Assembly (NCBI GenBank): GCA_949825045.1
Contig: OX463829.1
Location: 27,368,715-27,432,714 of the forward strand
Direction: 5' to 3'
Source: Argyresthia goedartella
Lineage: Eukaryota > Arthropoda > Insecta > Lepidoptera > Argyresthiidae
DNA: 64,000 nucleotides
The notes beneath the pieces were generated by a model that saw nothing but the letters and a program-made list of their open reading frames with translations, was not told where the DNA came from and ran no database searches. The position numbers and the translations under genes were made by a program. The number at the start of each line of letters is the position of its first letter. The first letter of the stretch is position 1. This document shows, piece after piece, positions 42,757 to 52,947 of this stretch.

Positions 42757-43524
42757 TTCAGGATGTACCTCGCCCGCTACCACGGGGTGCACCCAGCACG
42801 GGTCACCTTGGCGGCTCCCAAAATCCCGTCTTCGGCAGGGTTGGATTTAGCGAGCCGATGCGTCAGCCACCTCACCACACGTGGGAACAACCTCCTTCCG
42901 CTACGCGTCCACCACGGCACGCTCTCTCCGTCCCCGGAGCAAAAAGGGGCAAGGTTTCTTGTCAGTGGTTCCTCCTTCTACCACCTCAAGCGGTGTGCCT
43001 CTCGCGGCACTCTCGTCGAAAAAAGCCTCCCACCGGCTTGGGGCGCATATTTATAACCAAAATCTTCGCGAACAATCTTTCCATCAGGGATACCACCTTC
43101 GCGCTGAAAGCCCCCCATGACAAGTTCACGTCGCCGATTGCGACAGTAAATTAGCCGGGCGAAATTTCTATCTAGCTCCCGTTCCGCTGTCAGTTCCTGC
43201 ACCTTACATTCAGGACGCGTCCCCACCAACATTTAGGGTACACGGCAGCGATTCCCGCCTGAAAATAATTGTTCACTCCGCCAGCTGTAGTTAAATTTTC
43301 CCGACAACATGGGAACAAAAAGACGAGGGCAACACTAAGAGTGGTGGCGCCCTCTAGCGGCGTTCCACCGTAACCACTTGGATCGATACTGTTCGACGCG
43401 CAGCGAGATGGCTCCCCCAATGTAAGCATTGTTAAGGCTGCCGCCAGATGGCGATACCTGTATCTTCCTCTCATAAATCCAACTGTTTAAACCTATGTAA
43501 ATGGACTGAAAATCCAGCGCTACA

Positions 43525-44022
43525 ATTGGGCATCATCTAACGGGGCAAAGCAATCGAGAAATAGCTAGAGAATTAAAGGTTCCGAGGCAAACTATTGAGT
43601 CCATCATTAAAAAGTTCAAGAACATTGGTACTATTTCAAACTTTCTTTGCCATGGGAGACCGATGGACCGAGATGACTCCAGCGTAAAAAACGAATATTG
43701 TAATAACCAGTAAACGTAACAGACGCCTCCCCGAAATAACACCATAGATCAACAGGGGTCTTGCTAAACCGTGTCTCCACAGTGCAATGGCGTCTCAATG
43801 TTGCAGACCTCAAAGGGTGTTTGACCGTGACAAAACCATTGGACTTGGGCTCGCCAACATTAAAATTAGATAGCTGAAGAGTGCATGAAAGTCGTGGGAG
43901 CGACGAGTGGAAATTAAAAATTTATACCAAGGACCAAGACTTATATTCGAGCGTCGATATCTGAACAAACGAGTGGCTGAGCAATGCATAGTTAGCTCTC
44001 AAGCATGGAGGTGGCTCGGTAA
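43525..44022 (+). pseudogene. Tc1-like transposase, N-terminal part
   Basis: HLTGQSNREIARELKVPRQT and ESIIKKFKNIGTISN form the N-terminal helix-turn-helix of Tc1 transposases. The frame is continuous across the Gypsy insertion with its 4-bp duplication: the preceding residues KLII are encoded left of the LTR at 34774-34787. After about 43700 it degenerates with many stops. A final recognisable KHGGGS-like block (44005) abuts LINE-A. The catalytic first aspartate is not recognisable. Confidence 0.8.
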
Positions 44023-44925
44023 CGGCGTTAAATCTGATGGATCGGGTGTAAAAATTTGCGTTCCACAAGGTTCCATATTCTGCCTTTTATGGTGGAGAAA
44101 TTGACTGACATAGAGTTGTTTGCTGATGATACTTCAATGGTCTTCAAAATTGAAAAACAAAAACAAGATTTTGATGATGTTAATGGTGTATTGTCTTTAA
44201 TCTTGAATTGGTCCACGGTTAATAATTTGTTGTTAAGCGCTGGTAAAACCAAGTGTATCAAATTCTCACTTCCAAATGTCACGCAAGTTGAGACCAGTTT
44301 AGTGTTAGACAGCAGCACGTTAGGATCCGTAAATGATACGAAGTTTGTTGGAATAACCATTGATAGCAAATTGCGGTGGGGATCCCACATAGATTAATTA
44401 GCTTGTAAATTAAGTTCTGCGGCTTACATCAGATGAAACACGGATGTGGCTACATCTAGGCTAATATATTTTAGTTACTTTAACAGTGACATGCCCTATG
44501 GTATCTTGTTGTGAGGGAAAGTAGCGGATATTGAAACAATTTTTATTTTACAGATAAGAGCTATTCGAGCAATTTATAATTGAAAACGCACAGACTCCTT
44601 TAGATTCCAATTCCAAACAATTTCCAAATTTAGCGATAGCAGTAATATTAACCTAAGAAATTATCACAGAGTACTTGCGCCTCGGTTTAGACTCGCGAAG
44701 GTTAGCAATTCTTTCAAGGGTCAATGCATTCTCTACTACAACAAGATACCTCTAGAGATCTTGAAATTGCCATTTAAGGAATTTAAAAAGCATTTTAAAG
44801 CGACTTTGTCGAAAAAGGCATATTAAAATGTTCAAGATTACTTAAATGAAAAGACTCTATGGGGTTAATCTAGCTCAACACAGACCTTGCTGTTAATAAT
44901 TTTGTAACTATTTATTACTAAACAC
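44018..44925 (+). pseudogene. LINE-A RT fragment inside the Tc1-like element
   Basis: It starts in NGVKSDGSGVKICVPQGS, then LFADDTSMVFKIEKQKQDFD (intact FADD box), LNWSTVNNLLLSAGKTKCIK and TKFVGITIDSKLRWGSHID. A TAA at 44395 and many changes follow before the C-terminal FKGQCILYYNKIPLEILKLP. It stops at about 44925, before the usual LINE-A 3' UTR, so both ends are incomplete. This makes a simple insertion less certain than deletion after insertion. Confidence 0.85.
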
Positions 44926-45205
44926 AAACAGTGGTCGTCATTTTTAAAGCAGATAGACAGGAGTCACAAACTAAACCTTATGATCTGGCCCTCTCAGTCA
45001 CCGGATTTGAATCCCATTAAATATTATGGGATGAACTCGACAGACGGGTGAGAAAAGTTTGTTCTACTTCAAGGGAAGTCTTGTGGAGAATACTGCAGGA
45101 AAAGTGGCAGAAAATAACAGCACAGGCATTGGATAAATTGGTCGGTAGGCTACCGAAGATTTGTAGAGCGGTTATTAAAAACAAAGGTGGTCTCATAAAT
45201 GAATA
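44925..45205 (+). pseudogene. Tc1-like transposase, C-terminal part
   Basis: WPSQSPDLNPI (about 44982-45017) contains the third-position catalytic motif region, followed after frame changes by LWRILQEKW-like and LVGRLPKICRAVIKNKGG blocks, the end of Tc1 transposases. It is separated from the N-terminal part by LINE-A and ends just before an AT-rich 3' region with the right inverted repeat. Confidence 0.75.
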
Positions 45206-45873
45206 ACAGATTACATTTTAAGTATTGTTTAAACTTAAATATAATAAAACTTAAGTAATAGTACATTACTGCAGAGACCAGGTAAGTAAGGCATCCTGGA
45301 CGAGTATGATTTAGCCGGCAAAGCCAAAGGCGAGGTCCGGGCATAACTCGAGGCCAGGATGGCACTTATGGGCGAAGCGTGTATAGTGCTTTTTTTAAAA
45401 TAAAACAATTTATGTTTATTGTGAACATTTTATTTTATTCTTATTTTTCTCTGTTAGTAGGTATCGAATTTCAAATTCCTAATTAGTATCAAAATAGTAG
45501 AAAATACGAATGCTCTGAGTTTTCCGCCATTTTACATCGTGCAATATAAGTGCAATTCGGACACTTCAACCTCTATGGTACCTTCTTTTTATTAAAGGCC
45601 CTTAACTGTCAATTACCTTTTTAGCTTATCTCTGAAAACTATATTTAAATATTATGATATGTAATGGATTTCATACTTTACTGACTGGACACTTTTGTGT
45701 TTTCCTGGACACTTTCGTATACCATCTTCACAGATGTTATGGCAACATTTCATACAATTTTTGGGAAAATAAGTTATTTTGTAAATATAAATAGTTGATT
45801 TAATGGTATAGCATTCAATAACTGAGGAAATTATAGGTGGATGAATACTTTTGAGCGGTAATGTAGATAAATC

Positions 45874-46112
45874 AATATAAGAGGACAATCTTACACAAAT
45901 CGAACTAGGCCCATAGTAAGCTGAACAAGGCTTGTGGTATGGGTACTAAACGACGATGTATTTAATAGAGATAAATGCTTAAGTAATTACATAGAAAACA
46001 TCCAAGACTAAGAAAAATAAAATTATGCTCATCACACGAAAAATACCGGGATTCGAACCCAGGACCATCAGCTTCGTAGGCAGGGTCACTACCCGCTAGG
46101 CAAAACCTGGCG
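45874..46112 (-). mobile_element. tRNA-derived SINE (minus strand)
   Basis: On the minus strand: A-box-like tgcctagcgggtagtgac, B-box gggttcgaatcccgg, then a body with agtcttggatgttttctatg, gagtaccc-like gtttagtacccataccacaa and caagccttgttcagcttact, ending tgtaagattgtcctcttata. This body matches a SINE type I know from moths and butterflies. It lies 15 bp from the right end of the Tc1-like element. It is not a functional tRNA, because no cloverleaf 3' half or anticodon arm is preserved. Confidence 0.85.
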
Positions 46113-46129
46113 TCATACATACCTACAGA

Positions 46130-46240
46130 AATAAATAAATACTTAGTTAATACATACATACAATCATAAATACATACATACATACCTACATATATACATT
46201 CATACATACATACATACATACACACATATATATACCAACA
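46130..46240 (+). repeat. (CATA)n microsatellite
   Basis: Dense catacatacata repeats directly next to the SINE head. Confidence 0.85.
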
Positions 46241-46244
46241 TGAG

Positions 46245-46628
46245 ATCTCCAATCTCATTCCTAAAATTTATACATCGGGGCAGCAAGTTCGATTCGATTT
46301 TAAATCGATCTGTCATTCATCGCTGCACAAGAACGGGGCTTATTCTGACACAAATCCAATCGGTTCGAAATGCCTGAATCACGCTCGAAAAACGGCCTGA
46401 ATATCGAATGCTTGTGAAATTGAAAGAGTCAGAGTCGAAGCGACGATCAGGAGTGCGGGAAAATATGGCTCTAGTCATTCCAGCTGTAAGGCAGTGAACA
46501 TGCTGACGACCCTTTCTACTTCTGCCATCGTGGGGCCAGAGTATCTTATGAAATACGACCACGACTGCTACTCAAACTGCCGCCTTTGTGACGATACGAT
46601 AGTGACCAAACGCTAAATAAGTGATACT
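46245..46628. other. Unassigned spacer
   Basis: No repeat or family motif was recognised; the frame at 46317-46562 has none. Confidence 0.3.
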
Positions 46629-46629
46629 A

Positions 46630-46830
46630 ACGACCTCTGTGGCACAGCGGCCGAGGTTCTACTCTACCTTATAAGCGAGGGTGATAGTTGAAATGGTAGA
46701 TCCCACCTTGTGGGCCACGGGGTTACGGGTTTGAATACTGGCTGGGAGGAATAAGTAAAAGAGTCTCGAGGTCTGAGATGTTCATGTTTTGAAGTCGACG
46801 TCGATAGTTACCAAAATAGTAGAATGTTCA
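46630..46830 (+). mobile_element. tRNA-derived SINE (plus strand)
   Basis: A-box-like tctgtggcacagcggccg, B-box-like acgggtttgaatactggc about 100 bp later, then a short body with gtctgagatgttcatgtttt. The spacing between the boxes is wide through an insertion, so it would be poorly transcribed. The 3' end is uncertain. Confidence 0.6.
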
Positions 46831-46984
46831 ACAAGGGCATAAAACACGCCATTTCACCCAAGGCGTTGATATCCACCCGAACCGCAGGCAAGGGTGGATA
46901 GTTAAGTCGAGGGTAAAATGGGGCTTATGACCGAGTTATATACACTGCTTTTCACTTCGATTGCGAGATAATGAAACAATGGCA

Positions 46985-47930
46985 TAAAACAATGGCAAAC
47001 AATTCTCACTTCCAAATGTCAGGCAAGTTGAGACCAGTTTGGTGTTAGACAGCAGCACGTTAGAATTAGTAAATGACGCGAAGTTTCTTGGTATAAGCAT
47101 TGATAGCAAATTGCAGTGGGGACCCCACATAGATAAATTAGCTGGTAAATTAAGTTCTGCGGCTTACGCTGTTAGGAACATCAGACAAAACACGGATGTG
47201 GCTACATCTAGGCTAGTATATTTTAGTTACTTTCATAGTGTCATGTCCTATGGTATCTTGTTGTGGGGGAAAGCAGCGGATATTCAAACTATTTTTATTT
47301 TACAGAAAATTCGTGCAATTTATAATTTAAAACGCACAGACTCCATGAGAGCTTTTTATAGAAATTGACATACTAACTGTAGCTAGTCAATTTATTTTCG
47401 AAAATATAATGTATGTACGCAAGAATCTTACAACACTTGCCAAACTTAGCGATAGCTGTAATATTTACCTAAGAAATAATCACAGACTACTTGCGCCCTG
47501 GTTTAGACTCGCGAAGGTTAGCAATTCTTTCAAGGGTCAATGCATTCTCTACTACAACAGGATACCTCTGGAGATCTTGAAATTGCCATTTGAGCAATTT
47601 AAAAACCATGTTAAAGCGACTTTGTCGAAAAAGAGATATAACAATGTTCAAGATTACATGATGGTACTGTATGGGATTAATCTAGCTCAACACAGACCTT
47701 GCTGTTAATAGTTTTGTAAATATTTATTCCTACTTATTAATCATGATATTATAAAATATGTATAAGTTAAGCATAAGCAATTTTTAAAAGAGGTCTAAAA
47801 ATCAATCTGTGGGAGTTTCTACGCCCTTCTTCTCCCACAGTTGTCCAATGTAGAGAAGTGGCAAAAAATGACGATTGCTAAGTATATGTAAATATCTACA
47901 GTAATAAAGACATTTGGAATTTAGGAATTT
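46985..47930 (+). pseudogene. LINE-A RT C-terminal part with 3' UTR
   Basis: It begins after the FADD block: SLPNVRQVETS-like sequence, then AKFLGISIDSKLQWGPHIDK, LSSAAYAVRNIRQNTDVATS, RLVYFSYFHSVMSYGILLWG and, after a frame change at about 47310, FKGQCILYYNRIPLEILKLP. The UTR hairpin ctgtgggag/ctcccacag is at 47807-47840, and the element ends at the cagtaataaagacatttgg tail near 47925. This is the best-preserved LINE-A 3' half in the window. Confidence 0.9.
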
Positions 47931-48990
47931 TGGAATTATCATACAAATATCTTAAAACAACAATCATAAAACAGCAACAGATGTCAAAGAATGACAAGAG
48001 CTGCCCGCCAATTTTCTTTTTTTTATTTTCTTTTTAATTTTCGACTTGTGACATTAGACTAAGGTACTTCAAACTACCAAGATTTAATGGTTCAATACTT
48101 TTCGATTTTATCTAGTTTTAATAATTTTGTAATAGAAAACGCTATTGTGAAAATTATTGAGGCAAATCAGCTAAAATATCAAGTTTATTCTACGAAGTTT
48201 TTGTTGTTGTGCATGTGGCTGTTTATTCCGATTATCACAGCCTTTAAAACAAGTTTACTTTGTGCACTAGAGCATAAAAGTGGCATTTTGTGCAGCATAC
48301 ATCCAGCACAAACACGAACTTTTCGAGCATGAGAAGTGAAATTCAAAATTCAAAATTCAAAAAGAGTTTATTTCCATAAGAAACACATTGGTTACACTTG
48401 GAGAATGTCAAATCTTAAAATAAAAGAAATAGTACATGTCCTACGAGTTCGCAAAGGCTTATATTTACGAACCGAGAAGTTTGGGGCACCAGTCGAAGGC
48501 GAGGCTCGTAGCGAGGTTCGTAAAGAAGCCTTTTCGAACGAGTTACGAATATAATTTTTCCGCCTGAGATGCCAAAATCAAGCGGCAAAGGTGCTATTTT
48601 GAGGTAAGAAGGCGGAAAAACTACTTTTCTAGATTTTAAACAAGTTTTTCGAAACTTTTCAATGAATTTTTATTTGTAGCAGCCTACTTTTCTGGCGAAT
48701 TCTCGACCATTGGTTTTTCCCTTATAAAGATGCAACTGATGCCATTTTAATATACCAGAGCAAGCATAAGCATCAACTCCAGCTATATCGACGTCGACAA
48801 ACGTGGTCGATGCGGACATGCTTTTTTTTTTGTTGGAGGGGAAATAATGGAATTACCCATGCCCAGGAGTCAGACCTGTCTGCTACGTCCGGTTCCCTAC
48901 AGATTGAGCGGGCATCAGCTCGTGTAGTATATACTAAATAGTACTAAAAACAAATAATAGTACTAAAAACAACCCCTTTGTTGTGTTGGG
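47931..48990. other. Unassigned stretch with a retroelement tail and a hairpin
   Basis: attcaaaattcaaaattcaa (48341-48361) followed by aagagtttatttccat looks like the tail of a minus-strand LINE. An imperfect hairpin lies at 48444-48541 (aaaggcttatatttacgaacc against ggttcgtaaagaagcctttt). No gene is recognised. Confidence 0.4.
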
Positions 48991-48996
48991 TGACAG

Positions 48997-49092
48997 TTAT
49001 CGATAATCGATTTAACTGTGAGCCATGGTTATCGATAATCGGTTTGACTCTGAGCCATGGTTATCGATAATCGATTTAACTGTGAGCCATGG
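48997..49092 (+). repeat. 32-bp tandem repeat x3 with TATCGATA motifs
   Basis: Units begin at 48997, 49029 and 49061 with ttatcgataatcg and end with tgagccatgg. Each unit contains TATCGATA, the core bound by Drosophila DREF and overlapping the CGATA motif of BEAF-32. Function here is inference. Confidence 0.85.
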
Positions 49093-49585
49093 CGATGCGG
49101 ACTCGCGCAGCACTATGACAAAGGGGATTGTGCGGGGGTGCGCGAGTTCCCCCTTTTCCTATGGCAATCCTATGAAACAAACGGTGCTTCAAGGCGTGAG
49201 TGACATGAAACAGATGAAACCTCGATATTTATAGTACTTTGAGTCCGTTGGTATGATTCTGCTGGCACAATGGCCGCTCAGTGACAATGACGCGAAGACG
49301 ACTTTAGCTATACATTATTTGGTGTATGGAGAATCTTTTTGTAGTAGGCAATTAGGGTAATGATTTAAGTAATTGGTAATCAGATAAATTAGTTTCTGAA
49401 CAAAGGGCGAGGGATTACAAAAACGTCGGATAATAGATTGAAGTTGACCGTCTCCGTCACGTCATTGTCATTGAGCAGCCATTGTCTGCCGGAATTAGGC
49501 CCCTGCTCCCACGTGGGAGGTGACATAATGTAGGCCAACTACCACTAAAGGGCGAGAGGTCCCGGGTTTGGTCACTGGCTGGGTG
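49093..49585. other. Unassigned spacer
   Basis: No family motif. Just before the LTR element the text ctaccactaaagggcgagaggtcccgggtttgg resembles a degenerate SINE B-box. Confidence 0.35.
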
Positions 49586-49827
49586 TGCCGGCACATACGC
49601 CCGCCACAGATATGCGGAAATATCTATTTCCACGCAATGTTAAGATAAGTTGACGACCGTCACAGATAAGGTATATTTATATTCATCACGTATGTTTTGT
49701 AGTAAGTTGTATATAAGCTTAGTATATCCTATAATAAAGTAGTCTAGTATAGTCCCGTATTTGCGCGCATCTCAAGCCTTTTACTTTACTCCCGAAGATG
49801 TCGCTCTCCTTATAATTGCCTCTGGCA
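49586..49827 (+). repeat. 5' LTR
   Basis: Starts TGCCGGCACATACGCC and ends CCTCTGGCA. It differs from the right LTR by a few bases (cgcaatg/cgtaatg, tatgttttg/tagttttg, atttgcg/attagcg). Confidence 0.85.
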
Positions 49828-49830
49828 AAG

Positions 49831-49842
49831 TGGTGACCCGAC
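49831..49842 (+). promoter_or_regulatory. Primer-binding site (tRNA-Trp type, imperfect)
   Basis: TGGTGACCCGAC lies three bases after the LTR. One C of the CCCC run of the tRNA-Trp complement is missing. Confidence 0.55.
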
Positions 49843-50088
49843 TTTTGAACATCAGCAACCTTCGGTAATAGCAGCATGGACCCAGCCGCGAAGAAAACTC
49901 CGTGTGCTGCCACCTTAGAAGTGCAAGCAAGAAGCACTTCGTCCAAGATCGCCGAGCCCCGACTTCTGAACATCAGCAACCTTCGGTAATAGCAGCATGG
50001 ACCCAGCCGCGAAGAAAACTCCGTGTGCTGCCACCTTAGAAGTGCAAGCAAGAAGCACTTCGTCCAAGATCGCCGAGCCCCGACTTCG
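49841..50088 (+). repeat. 121-bp tandem duplication in the leader
   Basis: acttttgaacatcagcaacc (49841) recurs at 49962 and, truncated, at 50083, giving a 121-bp period. The two units are nearly identical. Each includes a short frame beginning MDPAAKKTPCAATLE, possibly a vestigial Gag start. Confidence 0.9.
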
Positions 50089-51235
50089 GCAACCAAGACG
50101 ACATCAAGCAAGCCATGACCGGACCAGATTTGAAAACGGACCAGAAGCCAAATAATTTCAACTGAAGATTTCCCGCATTGAACTCGATATATCGGCGGTA
50201 TACCGCAAGAATAATGAGCCGATAGTCAGCCGACTGCTGATTTATCAAAATGTAGCTCGCACCAGCAGAAACGAACGCGTCGGCAAATTCATTCACAGCA
50301 AGCAGCTTTTTTCAAGTTCAAGACATAGGAAGCCGTTCCAGCCCCCAGAAGAGTATTGGAACATCATCGATATACCTAATTCAACGAATATTGAAATCAT
50401 CCAGGAAGAACATCGCACGAAGAATAATCAAATCACTGAAGAGAGAGAGATATATATATTTATTTATAAACGATTGGTGTACAAGATGTGCCCTATGTTG
50501 CCAAATCCCAAGGTTTTTAGGCACACAAATTTCATCAATCGACAACTTAATATTCACTCAAGAGTGAAGAGAACGCACGTACATATGACGTACGAGATCG
50601 TTGACTGCCTACAGCCAAGGTTACAGATTTAATGCTGACGCTGATTCAGCACAATCATCCTTGTGTAGGTACGGTTGCAATTATAAACAAACAGTGATTA
50701 CAACTTCAACGACGTGCGATGTAAATTGACTCATCGATTCCTGAAAAAACATGGGTGGCTGCAGCATCAGACGACTCTCCTGCGGATCTTTTCCAGTTAT
50801 AGGTTAGGTTAGTTTACTAACCGCGAAGCCCCACTTTCCTAGTGTTTTTCTGTTTTCCAGTTTTTAGTTTATTTTATGTAGTGTGCGGCCAGATACAAGA
50901 CTTGCCTGCAGGTAAATATTAAGTAATTCTTTAAACTTACGTAGAATTCACATAACCGTAGTTCCTTAATTTTTGTAACTCGTGTAAGATTTACCTTTTA
51001 AGTTGAAGTATGCGCTATTACTATCTAGTTTTATTTAACAATGACTTTCCTTATATATAAAAATAGATTAAGTTAAAGTATGCACAATTAAGATCTGGTT
51101 TTATGTTTATTAAAATACTACTAGTTTTTATTGCAGTTGATATAAGTTTGTTATGTTATCTAACTTAGATTTTTTCCATTGTTATAAGTACATTCATTTA
51201 TTTTTTTCCCTAAAGGGGAAAAAAATAAATGAAAG

Positions 51236-51476
51236 TGCCGGCACATACGCCCGCCACAGATATGCGGAAATATCTATTTCCACGTAATGTTAAGATAAGT
51301 TGACGACCGTCACAGATAAGGTATATTTATATTCATCACGTAGTTTTGTAGTAAGTTGTATATAAGCTTAGTATATCCTATAATAAAGTAGTCTAGTATA
51401 GTCCCGTATTAGCGCGCATCTCAAGCCTTTTACTTTACTCCCGAAGATGTCGCTCTCCTTATAATTGCCTCTGGCA
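51236..51476 (+). repeat. 3' LTR
   Basis: Right LTR of the non-coding element, preceded by the polypurine stretch at 51211-51235. Confidence 0.85.
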
Positions 51477-51504
51477 AACTGAGGAAAAAGAAAAAAAAGG
51501 CCCA

Positions 51505-51615
51505 GGTCTTGGATGTTTATATGTGTGTAACGTCACTGTTTCCGGTTCCGTTATCCTAATGTGGGGCCAGGAGCAGTGTATGTGTCTGTATGTAAATGTT
51601 TATATTTATGTTTAA
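51505..51615 (+). mobile_element. SINE fragment (plus strand)
   Basis: ggatgtttatatgtgtgtaa, cgtcactgtttccggttccg and tatcctaatgtggggcc correspond, in the opposite orientation, to the SINE at 9391-9575. The tRNA-like head is missing. Confidence 0.65.
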
Positions 51616-51685
51616 GTCTAGCGCCATACAGACGGAACCACAAGCCTTCCGCGCCTCTCCGCTACCACAGGAACTATGCATGCAT

Positions 51686-51719
51686 GCTCTCTTTTTGGCG
51701 TGAGCCAAAGAAAGAGAGC
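51686..51719. repeat. Strong short hairpin
   Basis: gctctctttttggc (51686-51699), loop gtga, gccaaagaaagagagc (51704-51719); the stem is nearly perfect with a small bulge. Confidence 0.75.
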
Positions 51720-52573
51720 GCAAACATCGCGGCAGAGCGAGAAGCGGAACGAGGACAATAGTGTGGCAGGCAGGGTTAGGTTAGTAGAGATATCAGATCA
51801 CAAAGAATTACTTTGATAATCCTAGCTTGTAGTTTGCACTCATACCGTTTTGGACCCAAAATTAGTATTGGCAAATGTCCATCTTTAAAAAACGCTATTC
51901 CTCTTAAAGGTGACACTCCCACAAGCGGGACATGGGAACTATACGAAAAACAAAACGAAATAGATGTTTTTCACCTAAAACTTGCTAAGTATTTCATGGA
52001 ACCTAAATATAATATTGCATGATTCTTGCGTCAGCAAATAGGTATACAAAATCTCTTGTAAAAACACACAAGTTTCGCACTGTTCTGCCGCAGCAACTGA
52101 CGTTACAGCCATGTTGCAGTATGAGCCATTATGAACTTTATTTTAATATCGCATGAGTACAAAGTTGCAACCACCACGAATCGGGTTGCTAATTTTACCG
52201 ATACACGCGCGCGCGACCATTGTGGGAATATGCGCTACGTTGTTCGTTTAAAACCAGATGGTATATTTGCAACCAGTATGTTTACCGCCTTAGAGCAACC
52301 ATAGCAAATATTGACTATAGATATTTCAGAATTCAAACACTACAAGAAGGAGGGAGACAGATAAAAACGCCACAAAGAGGTTACATTCCCTAATTAGGTG
52401 ATAAAATTAATTCTATAAGGTTATTGGGGAACCTTTTTTTGTGAAAACTGAGGCGATGGGGTAGTTACCTGTCAGACAAAATACAGTATTGAATAACTTG
52501 TTAAACGTTGACACAAGTATTACCGCATAAGAAAGGCGTGACGTTGAATGTATATTTGTATGTGTAAGATAGG
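51720..52573. other. Unassigned stretch
   Basis: The frame 51813-52022 (69 residues) matches no family I know. cgacgttacagccatgttgc near 52100 resembles cgttaaagctatgttgcc near 30580, a weak dispersed-repeat hint. Confidence 0.3.
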
Positions 52574-52947
52574 CACCGTAAGATAGGCGAAACCGTTAGT
52601 TGTTAAACTAACTCGTTAGTGGTCAACCATCGACAGATAGTAAACCAGACCGACAGGATTTAGAATTTACGTTTCTTTTGTTCTTACATATAAACCTAAC
52701 ACGAAGACTATTCGGGGGCGCTCGCCCCCTCTAGTCTTCACCTAAGCTACCGCAGTGTTTGCCCTGGTATTTCATTTGCAATTCAAATTTAAACCAGTTT
52801 ACTATTTAACGTTTTAACCGTTAGTTTATCAACTAACGCGTCATATAATAAGCAGTACGCTACAGTTTACTATCTGTTGATAGTTGACCAACTAACGAGA
52901 AAAAAAAGTTAGTTTATCACCTAACGGTTTCGACAATCTTGTCGGTG
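52574..52947. mobile_element. MITE-F, copy 2
   Basis: Same orientation and order as copy 1 (32819-33173): end caccgtaagatagg..., cagatagtaaaccagaccga, atttacgtttcttttgttct, ctagtcttcacctaagctac, the gttagtttatcaactaacgc palindrome and an inverted end. It also has a GC hairpin at 52703-52739 (gaagacta...tagtcttc outside, ggggg...ccccc inside) that is deleted in copy 1. Confidence 0.85.

Larger units (their letters stand above)
34788..43524 (-). mobile_element. Complete Ty3/Gypsy LTR retrotransposon
   Basis: 8,737 bp with two 1,688-bp LTRs (TG...CA) that I found identical wherever compared, a 4-bp duplication ATTG at 34784-34787 and 43525-43528, a primer-binding site, gag, pol and a polypurine tract, all on the minus strand. 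No env-like ORF is present between pol and the 3' LTR. Pol order is protease-RT-RNase H-integrase, which defines Ty3/Gypsy. The coding frames are intact, so the copy is probably young and may be autonomous. It is inserted in the transposase gene of a Tc1-like element. Confidence 0.95.
41837..43524 (-). repeat. 5' LTR of the Gypsy element
   Basis: Same length and apparently same sequence as 34788-36475. On the minus strand it would drive transcription through gag and pol. Confidence 0.95.
34550..45858 (+). mobile_element. Tc1-like DNA transposon, split by later insertions
   Basis: The left end ccgctcaataatattcagcc (34550 on) and the inverted right end ccgctcaaaagtattcatcc (ending 45858) form terminal repeats. 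A TA follows the right end (45859-45860); the left flank has TG. Transposase remnants lie at 34760-34787/43529-44022 and 44925-45205. A Gypsy retrotransposon (34788-43524) and a LINE-A fragment (44018-44925) sit inside. Without them the element would be about 1.7 kb, the usual Tc1 size. Confidence 0.8.
49586..51476 (+). mobile_element. Non-coding LTR retrotransposon
   Basis: Two direct LTRs of about 241 bp (49586-49827 and 51236-51476) flank a 1.4-kb interior without long open frames. The PBS-like TGGTGACCCGAC (from 49831) fits a tRNA-Trp-type site (TGGTGACCCCGACGTG, as in CsRn1-like Gypsy elements). A purine-rich aaaggggaaaaaaataaatg precedes the right LTR. It is thus a LARD- or TRIM-like element that must be moved by proteins from elsewhere. 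No clear target duplication was found. Confidence 0.85.

Noticed and set aside
46030..46112. tRNA gene on the minus strand
   Set aside because: A- and B-box-like sequences are present, but the body continues into a SINE of known lepidopteran type and no complete cloverleaf is formed.
51813..52022. Possible small host gene (69 residues)
   Set aside because: No motif, signal peptide or splice context that I can support.
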